Assembly: GCA_910584525.1 (NCBI GenBank)
Contig: CAJUAT010000029.1
Span: forward strand, 1 to 32,744
Reading direction: 5' to 3'
DNA: 32,744 nt
From: an uncultured Muribaculaceae bacterium
GTDB taxonomy: Bacteria > Bacteroidota > Bacteroidia > Bacteroidales > Muribaculaceae
Under the pieces are notes generated by a model. That model was given only the letters and a program-made list of their open reading frames with translations. It did not search any database and was not told the DNA's origin. Numbering within the stretch: position 1 is the first letter of the stretch; each line of letters begins with the position of its first letter. Shown one piece after another: positions 6,513-13,629 of this stretch. The translations under genes were made by a program, and so were the position numbers.

Positions 6513-8478
6513 CCTCGTTGGTGCGCGTCATCTCCATACGTTTCTTGATGAACTCCATGGCCTCCACGGAGTTCATGTCGGAAAGGTAATTGCGGAGCAC
6601 CCACATTCTGTTGAGGGTTTCCTGCGGGAGCAGGAGGTCGTCGCGGCGCGTGGAGCTGGCCGTGATGTCGACGGCCGGGAATATGCGCTTGTTGGAGAGC
6701 TTGCGGTCGAGCTGCAGCTCCATATTGCCCGTACCCTTGAATTCCTCGAAAATCACCTCATCCATCTTGGAAGAAGTCTCGGTAAGTGCGGTGGCTATTA
6801 TTGTTAGGGAACCTCCGTTCTCGATGTTACGTGCGGCGCCGAAGAAGCGTTTCGGGCGCTGCAGGGCATTGGCGTCGACACCCCCGGAAAGAATCTTTCC
6901 GCTGGCCGGCGACACCGTGTTGTAAGCGCGTGCCAGACGGGTGATGGAGTCGAGCATGATCACCACATCGTGGCCGCTCTCCACAAGACGTTTGGCCTTC
7001 TCGAGAACCAGCCCGGCAATCTTCACGTGCCGCTCCGCAGGCTCGTCGAACGTCGACGCTATCACTTCGGCATTCACACTGCGGCTCATGTCGGTAACCT
7101 CCTCGGGACGCTCGTCGATGAGGAGCATGATGATATATGTGTCGGGATGATTCTCGGCTATGGCGTTGGCTATATCCTTCAGGAGAATTGTCTTACCTGT
7201 TTTCGGGGGTGCCACTATCAGCGCGCGCTGTCCCTTGCCGATGGGGGCGAACATGTCGACCACGCGCGTCGAGATGTTCATGGCACGGCCACGGGTAAGA
7301 TTGAACTTCTCGTCGGGGAAAAGCGGCGTAAGATGCTCGAAGGCCACTCTGTCACGGAGGTGCTCAGGTTCCAGCCCGTTGACGCTATGCACAGAACACA
7401 ACGGGAAATATTTCTCGCCGATTCTTGGCGGCCGGATGGTACCTTCCACCACATCACCGGTCTTGAGGCCCAGCTCCTTTATCTGTTGCGGCGTAACGTA
7501 AACATCGTCAGGACTACCGAGATAATAATAGTCGCTGCTGCGCAGGAATCCGTAGCCGTCGGGCATCACCTCGAGAAGGCCGGAGGCCGTGACTATTCCC
7601 GACAGGTCGTACTGATGCTGCATCTGCTGCATCTGTTGACGCTCCATCTGACGCTGCTGCATACGCTGCTTCTTGTTGAGCTTCTTCTGCTTGGGCATCA
7701 TTTCGGGCATCGGTTCGGTGAGCATGACAGGCTCGTTATGCTGCGGCATTCCGTAAGGCTGCTGGGAGCGCGGTGTGAACATTCTTCCTTTGGAGCCGCC
7801 GAAGAAGGCACCGAGGCCATTGTTGTTCTGGTTCTGGCGGTTCTGGCGGCGAGGACTTGTCTGGAAAAGGTCGAGAGGAAGCTCGCCGCTTCCTGCGGGA
7901 TGCTGTTTGGCCGAGGTCTGTTCGGGAGCCGGCTGCGCGTCATTTTCCTGTTCGGTGCCTGGAGCTCCCATTTCAGGCTGTGCGCCAGCAGGTTGTGGAG
8001 CCGCGTTTTCAGCCACCGGCGTCTCCGGCACTGCAGTCGCGGCACTTTCAACGGCACCGGTTTCCGGCTCTGCGACAGCTGCCACGGGAGTCTCTTCAGG
8101 TTTTGCCTTAGGTTTTCTGCCCCGTTTTTTAGGTGCGGGAGCCGGTATCTCTCCCTCGGCAACGGGAGCGGTAGCCGGCTGAGCGGCAGGCGCAGCCTCG
8201 GCCTCCGGCTTTGCCTTCGGCTTACGGCCCCTTTTCTTGGGAGCCGGCGCTTCGCCATCCGCTGCTGCGGCTGCCTCCGTAACTGCTTTGGGCTTACGGC
8301 CTCGCTTCGACTTTATCTTGGCCATCTCGTCCTTCGCTTCCTGAACAGACGAATGATCGATTATATAATATACCACATCCTCCTTGCCGGATTCAGCAGC
8401 TTTTTTCATACCCATCGCCAAGGCTTGCTCGCGCAGCTGAGCCTCGTCGCTCGACATGAGTTCTTCGTAACTTTGCAT
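6487..8478 (-). CDS. rho: Transcription termination factor Rho with long disordered insert
   Basis: This is the hexameric RNA helicase that ends transcription. Residues 1-45 form the Rho N-terminal helical domain. Residues of about 50-290 are low-complexity, with three KRGRKPK AT-hook-like motifs (58-64, 82-88, 118-124), Ala/Pro/Glu-rich linkers, an Asn/Gln-rich stretch (211-220) and an Arg/Gln/Met tract (264-288). The cold-shock RNA-binding domain follows (GYGFLRSSDYYYLGSPDDVYV, near 308-328), then the RecA-like ATPase with Walker A APPKTGKT at 423-430, Walker B VVIMLDSITRLARA, and the Q- and R-loop regions. At 663 residues it is much longer than E. coli Rho (419), and the excess is the insert. 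In Bacteroides thetaiotaomicron a comparable Rho region was reported to drive phase separation and gut fitness. It heads a rho-aroC-radical SAM cluster. Confidence 0.97.
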   Translation of the reverse strand: MQSYEELMSSDEAQLREQALAMGMKKAAESGKEDVVYYIIDHSSVQEAKDEMAKIKSKRGRKPKAVTEAAAAADGEAPAPKKRGRKPKAKPEAEAAPAAQPATAPVAEGEIPAPAPKKRGRKPKAKPEETPVAAVAEPETGAVESAATAVPETPVAENAAPQPAGAQPEMGAPGTEQENDAQPAPEQTSAKQHPAGSGELPLDLFQTSPRRQNRQNQNNNGLGAFFGGSKGRMFTPRSQQPYGMPQHNEPVMLTEPMPEMMPKQKKLNKKQRMQQRQMERQQMQQMQHQYDLSGIVTASGLLEVMPDGYGFLRSSDYYYLGSPDDVYVTPQQIKELGLKTGDVVEGTIRPPRIGEKYFPLCSVHSVNGLEPEHLRDRVAFEHLTPLFPDEKFNLTRGRAMNISTRVVDMFAPIGKGQRALIVAPPKTGKTILLKDIANAIAENHPDTYIIMLLIDERPEEVTDMSRSVNAEVIASTFDEPAERHVKIAGLVLEKAKRLVESGHDVVIMLDSITRLARAYNTVSPASGKILSGGVDANALQRPKRFFGAARNIENGGSLTIIATALTETSSKMDEVIFEEFKGTGNMELQLDRKLSNKRIFPAVDITASSTRRDDLLLPQETLNRMWVLRNYLSDMNSVEAMEFIKKRMEMTRTNEELLVTMDK

Positions 8479-8495
8479 AATATTCTTTTGGATTA

Positions 8496-8510
8496 CGGAC
8501 CAATAGTCCG
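8496..8510 (-). other. Small hairpin in the rho leader
   Basis: CGGAC-CAATA-GTCCG is a perfect 5-bp stem with a 5-base loop, about 18-32 bases before the rho ATG, so it would sit beside the ribosome binding region. A second stem, TGACC-N6-GGTCA, lies at 8565-8580 in the same leader. Rho leaders are autoregulated in some bacteria; a role here is inference. Confidence 0.35.
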
Positions 8511-8671
8511 CGCCTTGCCTTACAAATGATATAGAAAGGTCTTGTTCATCCGCATACCCACAGTTGACCGAGGAGGGTCAGAAAGGCACGGGACAGGGAA
8601 TAAATAATTGAATTGGGATTTGTATCCGTGGGACACATATATATAACGCGTCACGCCTCGGAAATACTCCA

Positions 8672-8702
8672 CAAAATTACAGATTTTTTTTGAACTGTGC
8701 AA
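8672..8702 (-). promoter_or_regulatory. Probable rho promoter
   Basis: On the minus strand TTG (8700-8702), a 20-bp spacer with an A-tract, and TAATTTTG (8672-8679) fit the Bacteroidetes consensus. The transcript would start near 8665 and give a leader of about 185 bases. The 264-bp gap 8479-8742 shows no convincing gene. Confidence 0.6.
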
Positions 8703-8713
8703 GAATCGGGGGT

Positions 8714-8733
8714 CAAACAGGGCCAAACAGGGC
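8714..8733. repeat. 10-bp tandem duplication CAAACAGGGC x2
   Basis: Two exact copies are followed by a partial third (CCAAACCC). They lie 9 bp beyond the stop of the alpha/beta hydrolase (minus strand) and 11 bp upstream of the rho -33 element, so they are both a 3'-end repeat and promoter-proximal. Confidence 0.75.
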
Positions 8734-8742
8734 CCAAACCCG

Positions 8743-9810
8743 TCACATCTTCGTCTGGTGACGGCGCAGGAATGAGAAGATGGTATCGTAGGCGGCCTCT
8801 CTGTGACGCGGCAGGCTGAGTATCAGGTCATGAATGCCGCTGTCGATGGCGCACACCTCCCTGACCTTGCCCAGCTTCTCACCCCGCTTCTGCAGCTCCG
8901 CCGGGTCGAGCACGCAGTCGCCGGTCATGAACTCCGGAGTCCACCCGCACCCCTGCACCTTGCGCGAGCTGTGCATCACCAGGATGGGCACCGCTATGTC
9001 GCCGGCATGCTTCATGAGCTTAGACTGCGCACCGTTGATGCTCCCTATCCAGCTGTAGGTCACCGGTGGCGAATATATCATCTTCCAGTCGGTATTGTAT
9101 TCCCATTCTCCATGATATTGCCGGAGCAGACTGTAGGCATAGCCATTGCACTGCGCCTGCTTGACCTTCGCATCGGGAAACATCTTCCCCAGGAATCCTA
9201 TAACAGGCGCTCCCACATTCCTGACTATGGGAGAAAAATTCCACTCGAGGAATGGGGAGTCGGTTACAATTCTGTCGATGCCGGCATTCTTCCCCTTGAC
9301 GGCGCCATAATAAGCCACGGTAAGGCCGCCTGTACTGTGGCCGCTGAGGGTTATGTCGACATTTCCGTCACGCCGTATCTGCGACAATGCCGAATCTATG
9401 TCCTCGAAATATTCGCTCTGGTGTCTGACATTGAAGGGATATTGCCATGGCTGCCAGCTGCGGCCATAGCGCCGAAGGTCGACGGCATAGAAATTATAGC
9501 CGCTGTCGACGAAACGCTCGCCCATCTCTTTCTGGAAAAAGTAATCGTTGAATCCATGCACGTACAGGTAAGCCCTCTTTACGCCGGGCTTGCCGCTGAG
9601 TTTGCGTATGATTGTGCTGCGGCAGGGGCCGTCGAATGCCTTCCCATGGTTCACATACCGGGCTTCGTAGCCCTCCAGTATGTCTGGATGCCAGTCAAGG
9701 TCGGTGGTATAATACACGGGGCCTTTGTATTTCTCGGGGAAATGCCATTCAGCCCACAAGGCCGGCACCAGCATCATCGCCAGCATAAGCAATACGTATA
9801 TCTTTCTCAT
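8743..9810 (-). CDS. Exported alpha/beta hydrolase (serine aminopeptidase S33 / lysophospholipase-like)
   Basis: A 355-residue protein has a signal peptide (MRKIYVLLMLAMMLVPALWA). The alpha/beta hydrolase fold shows the oxyanion region YVHGFNDYF at 83-91, the nucleophile elbow GHSTGG with S159, and a candidate catalytic His in GIHDL (H327). A candidate acid lies in the GDCVLDP segment. The arrangement resembles Hydrolase_4/serine aminopeptidase S33 and monoglyceride lipase-like enzymes, so a lipid or ester substrate in the periplasm or outer membrane is likely but not proven. It is divergent from the (p)ppGpp synthetase gene and is followed by rho on the same strand. No clear promoter was found in the GC-rich stretch directly upstream. 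Confidence 0.85.
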   Translation of the reverse strand: MRKIYVLLMLAMMLVPALWAEWHFPEKYKGPVYYTTDLDWHPDILEGYEARYVNHGKAFDGPCRSTIIRKLSGKPGVKRAYLYVHGFNDYFFQKEMGERFVDSGYNFYAVDLRRYGRSWQPWQYPFNVRHQSEYFEDIDSALSQIRRDGNVDITLSGHSTGGLTVAYYGAVKGKNAGIDRIVTDSPFLEWNFSPIVRNVGAPVIGFLGKMFPDAKVKQAQCNGYAYSLLRQYHGEWEYNTDWKMIYSPPVTYSWIGSINGAQSKLMKHAGDIAVPILVMHSSRKVQGCGWTPEFMTGDCVLDPAELQKRGEKLGKVREVCAIDSGIHDLILSLPRHREAAYDTIFSFLRRHQTKM

Positions 9811-9915
9811 AATCAGTGTAACCGGGTTTTTTCTAAAAACGCCGCCCGGGGCGCCTTTGTTTTATTCGTCATGGAATTGAACGCTCTAACCACGAGCTGC
9901 CGCTCGCGGCACGGC

Positions 9916-9970
9916 TGCCGCTTTCGTGATAAAATATATGATGCCGCTTTCGTAATAAATTATATTTTGA
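9916..9970 (+). promoter_or_regulatory. Imperfect tandem direct repeat upstream of relA
   Basis: Two units of about 26-29 bp share TGCCGCTTTCGT followed by ATAAA and an AT-rich end with TGA. The first is 9916-9941 and the second 9942-9970. The second unit contains the -33 TTTG of the relA promoter, so a protein bound to these units would meet the polymerase directly. Confidence 0.5.
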
Positions 9971-9996
9971 TGTTTCATGATGATTTGCTAAATTTG
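9966..9996 (+). promoter_or_regulatory. Strong Bacteroidetes-type promoter for relA
   Basis: TTTG (9966-9969), a 19-bp spacer and TAAATTTG (9989-9996) are a near-perfect consensus. The transcript would start near 10001-10003, which rules out the GTG at 9999 as the start codon. Confidence 0.8.
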
Positions 9997-10088
9997 CAGT
10001 GTTGGCTCCGGCCAAACAATTCAGCCGTATTAAGGTTTCTATTATGGTTAGGCTTTACCCTGTAAAGCGGTCAAAAAAAGCGGTTACT

Positions 10089-12314
10089 ATGAAAGAAAAT
10101 ACAGCAAACGACAAACTGACAGAGGCAGAAAAACTGACATACACGGAACTGAAATCCACTCTCACGAGTGCCGGTGCCATCAGGTCCATATGCCGGGATA
10201 TACTGACGGCCGACGACTTTTCCGACCTGGAGTCGCTGCTTTCGGAACATTACCGCCGACATCTCTCAAGCCGCAATTCCAAAGGACTTCCCCTTGCCGA
10301 TATGGTTATGACCTCGGCGCGGATATTCTCCGAGATGGTTGACCCGGACCGCAACATCATCGTGGCCATGCTTCTTCAGCCTCTCCACCGCTTCGGTCTG
10401 CAGTCGGACAGCGACATCTCCTCGCGCTGGGGCGATGATGTGCTCGGCCTCATCAGCGGCATAGAGGCCGTGCGCAGATATTCCAGCCGCAACAACGCCA
10501 CAAACCACGACAACTTTCGCGGGCTCATGGTGGCCCTCGCTCACGATATCCGCGTGATCATCATCATGATTGTGCAGAATCTCGTGCTCATGCGCAGCAT
10601 CAACCATCACCCCGACGACTCTTGGGTGCGCAATGTGGCTTTCGAGGCCAATTATCTATACGCGCAGCTGGCACACCGCCTGGGCCTGTACAAGATTAAG
10701 GGAGAGCTCGAAGACCTCTCGCTGAAATACACCAACCGCGAGATTTACACCCAGATAGCCCATAAGCTGAACGCCACAAAACGTTCGCGCGACCAATACA
10801 TAGCCGAGTTCATTGCCCCCTTCCGAAAAAGACTCGAAAAAGAGGACTTCAAATTTGAGATCAAGGGCCGGACGAAGTCGATTTCATCCATATGGAACAA
10901 GATGAAGAAACAGAAAGTGGACCTTCCGGGCATCTACGACCTGTTTGCCATACGTGTGATTATCGACACTCCTGAAGAGAAGGAAAAGACCGACTGCTGG
11001 AAGGCCTACGCCATACTTACGGACATGTATACGGCCAATCCGGCACGCATGAAGGACTGGATTACAGTGCCCAAGAGCAACGGTTACGAGTCGCTGCACG
11101 GCACGGTGATGGGTCCGGGCAACAAATGGGTGGAAGTACAGTTCCGCACTCGACGCATGGATCTTGTAGCCGAGAAAGGTCTTGCCGCCCATTGGCGCTA
11201 CAAAGGTGTCAAGGGCGACAGCACCGACCAGTGGATGGCCAATATTCGCGACATACTTGATGCCGGCGAGGCGGGTCCCATGCAGCTGATGCGCAATATC
11301 AACATGGACCCTTTCGGCAAGGAAGTCTTCGCCTTCACTCCCAAGGGCGACCTCTTCCGGCTGTCGGCAGGAGCAACAGTGCTTGACTTCGCCTTCCACG
11401 TACATACCAACGTCGGCGCCCGATGCACCGGCGCCATAGTCAACGGCAGAAACTGCAAGCTCAATTACAGGATACAGAACGGCGATACCGTGGAGATTCT
11501 AACATCCGCCAATCAGGAGCCACGCCTGGAATGGCTCCAGATTGTCAATTCCGTCAGAGCCCGCAACAAAATCAAGCAATGCCTCAACGAACAGAAGCAG
11601 CGTCTCGCCGACCTCGGCAAGGAAGCCCTCATGCGTCGCGCAAAAAACCGTAAAATCGACGTCGACGAGGCCACCCTCATGAAACTCATCAAGAAGCAGG
11701 GCTACAAGTATGCGCTGGAGTTTTTTGCCGACATGGGGCGCGACAAAATAGACCCGGGGCGATTCCTCAACACTTATGTCGACGAGGTAAACCGCGAGCA
11801 TGAGGTGGAAAAGACATCCGCCGAGGAGTACAAGATCGTCAGCAAGGATTCCGGGGAGCCTGCCAACGATGTGCTCACCATTGGCGAGAAGAGCATAAGC
11901 GGCCTCAAATACAAGTTCGCACGCTGCTGCAACCCCATATATGGCGACAAAGTATTCGGTTTCATCACTTCCGACGGCACGGTGACGATACACAAGACCG
12001 ACTGCCCGAACGCCCCAAATATCCGGATACGCTATCCCTATAGACTTATAGATGCCGAATGGAGCGGAAAGACGGGCAACGCACTGCCGGCAACCATCCG
12101 CGTAATCGGCATCGACGACATAGGTATTGTGGCAAACATTACCGGCATAATATCCCACGAACAGGGATGCCAGCTGCGTAACATATCCATCGATTCCAAC
12201 GATGGAATGTTCCAGGGATTCCTCGTGGTGACCGTCTCCGACACCCGGCAGCTGACGGCCTTGATAAAGAAAATAAAAACCGTCAAAGGCGTCAAGGATG
12301 CCGTCAGGATGTAG
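10089..12314 (+). CDS. relA: Long RelA/SpoT-family (p)ppGpp synthetase with eroded hydrolase domain
   Basis: It makes the stringent alarmone (p)ppGpp from ATP and GTP/GDP. From ATG 10089 it has 741 residues: an HD-like region (about 45-190), a synthetase domain with GRTKSISSIWNKM (near 258), KDWITVPKSNGYESLHG (near 322) and VEVQFRT (near 347), a TGS domain (405-470), a zinc-finger-like region with RCCNPIYGD (near 610) and a C-terminal ACT domain (about 670-741). The synthetase Asp, Glu and substrate-contact residues look intact. The hydrolase ligands do not: the usual HD/ED block (LLHDVVEDT) reads LLQPLHRFG, the earlier His is gone, and KLADRLHNMR reads MIVQNLVLMR. The protein therefore looks synthetase-only. 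ATG 10044 is an alternative start; GTG 9999 is excluded by the promoter. A repeat array follows the stop. Confidence 0.92.
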   Translation: MKENTANDKLTEAEKLTYTELKSTLTSAGAIRSICRDILTADDFSDLESLLSEHYRRHLSSRNSKGLPLADMVMTSARIFSEMVDPDRNIIVAMLLQPLHRFGLQSDSDISSRWGDDVLGLISGIEAVRRYSSRNNATNHDNFRGLMVALAHDIRVIIIMIVQNLVLMRSINHHPDDSWVRNVAFEANYLYAQLAHRLGLYKIKGELEDLSLKYTNREIYTQIAHKLNATKRSRDQYIAEFIAPFRKRLEKEDFKFEIKGRTKSISSIWNKMKKQKVDLPGIYDLFAIRVIIDTPEEKEKTDCWKAYAILTDMYTANPARMKDWITVPKSNGYESLHGTVMGPGNKWVEVQFRTRRMDLVAEKGLAAHWRYKGVKGDSTDQWMANIRDILDAGEAGPMQLMRNINMDPFGKEVFAFTPKGDLFRLSAGATVLDFAFHVHTNVGARCTGAIVNGRNCKLNYRIQNGDTVEILTSANQEPRLEWLQIVNSVRARNKIKQCLNEQKQRLADLGKEALMRRAKNRKIDVDEATLMKLIKKQGYKYALEFFADMGRDKIDPGRFLNTYVDEVNREHEVEKTSAEEYKIVSKDSGEPANDVLTIGEKSISGLKYKFARCCNPIYGDKVFGFITSDGTVTIHKTDCPNAPNIRIRYPYRLIDAEWSGKTGNALPATIRVIGIDDIGIVANITGIISHEQGCQLRNISIDSNDGMFQGFLVVTVSDTRQLTALIKKIKTVKGVKDAVRM

Positions 12315-12324
12315 AAGGTAGAAG

Positions 12325-12378
12325 GACTTTAATGACCTTAAGGACCTTAAAGACCCTAAAGACCTTAAAGACCTTAAT
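12325..12378 (+). repeat. Six-copy 9-bp tandem array, consensus GACCTTAAA
   Basis: Six contiguous 9-bp units (54 bp) with core GACCTTA begin 11 bp after the relA stop. Just before them TAGAAGG occurs twice in tandem (12312-12325). The core is the reverse complement of the core of the array at 28794-28847. Confidence 0.9.
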
Positions 12379-12429
12379 GAAAAGAAGCGAAGAATTTTGT
12401 TAGATAACTAAGACAGTAAAAATAAAGAC

Positions 12430-13143
12430 ATGAAGATATCCCACATAGCGGCCATATTCGTTGCGACGTTACTGATGAGCGGCTGCGGCGGTCGGAAAGC
12501 CGACGACAAGCCACGCGCCGATTACAGTCTGAGCCTTGGCGACTCCATAGAAGTGATGCGCACAGAAATTGACTCCTGCAACAGTGCCATAGCCTCATTG
12601 AAAGAGAGTCAGGACATATGGCTGCGCGACTTCACCACGATTGACAACAGCCGCGAGGCCGCCCCCTACATCATCTACTCGGCGTTTCGCGACAAATACC
12701 CTCCCGTCACCACCTCGGTGATGGCGCGACTCGCCGACAACGGACAGTTTGAAATCGTCGCGGCCCTTGCCGGCGCCCGATTCTCAAGCATAACCGTCAC
12801 AGCCCCCGACGTCTCGGCATCTTCCGAGACTGTTCCCCCGGACCAGGCCCTCAACTACATGGCAGGAAACCTCAACACCGTTCTATTCACCGGTCCGAAG
12901 GCCGACTCCATTGGTCGTCTGATATCCAACAATGAACTCAACAACATCTCCGTGACTTTCGTCAACAATGGTCCCGTGAAGTCATGGAGCATCCCCGACA
13001 GTTACAAGAAGATGCTCTCGGCAACTTTCCGGCTCTACGATGCCCAAAGGCAGATCAACACCCTCGAGCGACGTGTGCCGATGCTTAACAAGAAGATAAA
13101 CATTCTCCGCGAACACCTGGAGAAAAACAACCCAAAACCATGA
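12430..13143 (+). CDS. Predicted lipoprotein of unknown function
   Basis: A 237-residue protein has a lipoprotein signal: MKISHIAAIFVATLLMSGC with the lipobox LMSGC, and C19 as the lipidated residue. The mature part has a helical segment (residues 37-65), a beta-rich middle with many Val/Thr/Ser (about 85-185), and a C-terminal coiled coil (about 195-235, DAQRQINTLERRVPMLNKKI). I do not recognise the family. It starts 115 bp after the relA stop, with the 9-bp array in between, and ends 4 bp before the guanine deaminase gene, so it belongs with the downstream cluster. No clear promoter was found in the gap. An inner or outer membrane anchor facing the periplasm is inferred from the lipobox. 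Confidence 0.75.
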   Translation: MKISHIAAIFVATLLMSGCGGRKADDKPRADYSLSLGDSIEVMRTEIDSCNSAIASLKESQDIWLRDFTTIDNSREAAPYIIYSAFRDKYPPVTTSVMARLADNGQFEIVAALAGARFSSITVTAPDVSASSETVPPDQALNYMAGNLNTVLFTGPKADSIGRLISNNELNNISVTFVNNGPVKSWSIPDSYKKMLSATFRLYDAQRQINTLERRVPMLNKKINILREHLEKNNPKP

Positions 13144-13147
13144 AATC

Positions 13148-13624
13148 ATGACCAAAGACTATAACCCCGAATACATGGATTTGGCAGCTCAGCTGTCAAT
13201 CGACAATATAGACCATGGCGGCGGACCTTTCGGCGCCGTGATTGTGCGTGACGATGAAATCATCTCCACGGGCGTCAACACCGTGACCATCGACGATGAT
13301 CCCACCGCTCATGCCGAAATCAACGCCATAAGGCATGCATGCCGCAAACTGAACACTTTCAGCCTCGAGGGCTGCACAGTATATTCCAGCTGCGAGCCTT
13401 GCCCAATGTGCCTCTCCGCTCTATACTGGGCAGGCGTCAGGAAGATTTTCTTCGGTAACACCAAGGAAGATGCCGCCAACATAGAGTTCAGCGACAACTT
13501 CATCTACGAGGAGCTGGCACGCCCGCGCAAGATGCGGAAACTCCCCACTGTACACGTAGACAACAGCAAAACCATCAAGGCCTTCGAAAAATGGGCCGCC
13601 ACCGACAACAAGACCCAATATTGA
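13148..13624 (+). CDS. guaD: Guanine deaminase of the cytidine deaminase fold
   Basis: A 158-residue zinc enzyme predicted to deaminate guanine to xanthine in purine salvage. The catalytic signature is HAE at 55-57 (H55 binds zinc, E57 shuttles protons) and PCPMC at 84-88 (C85, C88 bind zinc). The residues GGPFGAVIV, DDPTAHAEINAIRHAC, and FSDNFIYEEL with a short aromatic C-terminal tail match Bacillus GuaD closely, which favours guanine over tRNA-adenosine (TadA) or dCMP substrates. The length is also that of GuaD. It follows the lipoprotein by 4 bp and precedes the DUF4301 gene by 5 bp, so the three are almost certainly co-translated. A related base such as ammeline or another purine remains possible. 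Confidence 0.85.
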   Translation: MTKDYNPEYMDLAAQLSIDNIDHGGGPFGAVIVRDDEIISTGVNTVTIDDDPTAHAEINAIRHACRKLNTFSLEGCTVYSSCEPCPMCLSALYWAGVRKIFFGNTKEDAANIEFSDNFIYEELARPRKMRKLPTVHVDNSKTIKAFEKWAATDNKTQY

Positions 13625-13629
13625 CAGAC

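Noticed and set aside
6970..8529. 519-codon plus-strand frame opposite rho
   Set aside because: It is the mirror of the high-GC rho coding frame, with His/Leu/Arg-rich low-complexity sequence and no recognisable domain.
9850..9900. GC-rich stretch upstream of the hydrolase as a terminator
   Set aside because: The inverted symmetry is imperfect and no gene ends there on either strand.
9999..10088. GTG at 9999 as relA start
   Set aside because: It overlaps the predicted transcript start just after a consensus promoter (TAAATTTG ends at 9996), so it would not be translated.
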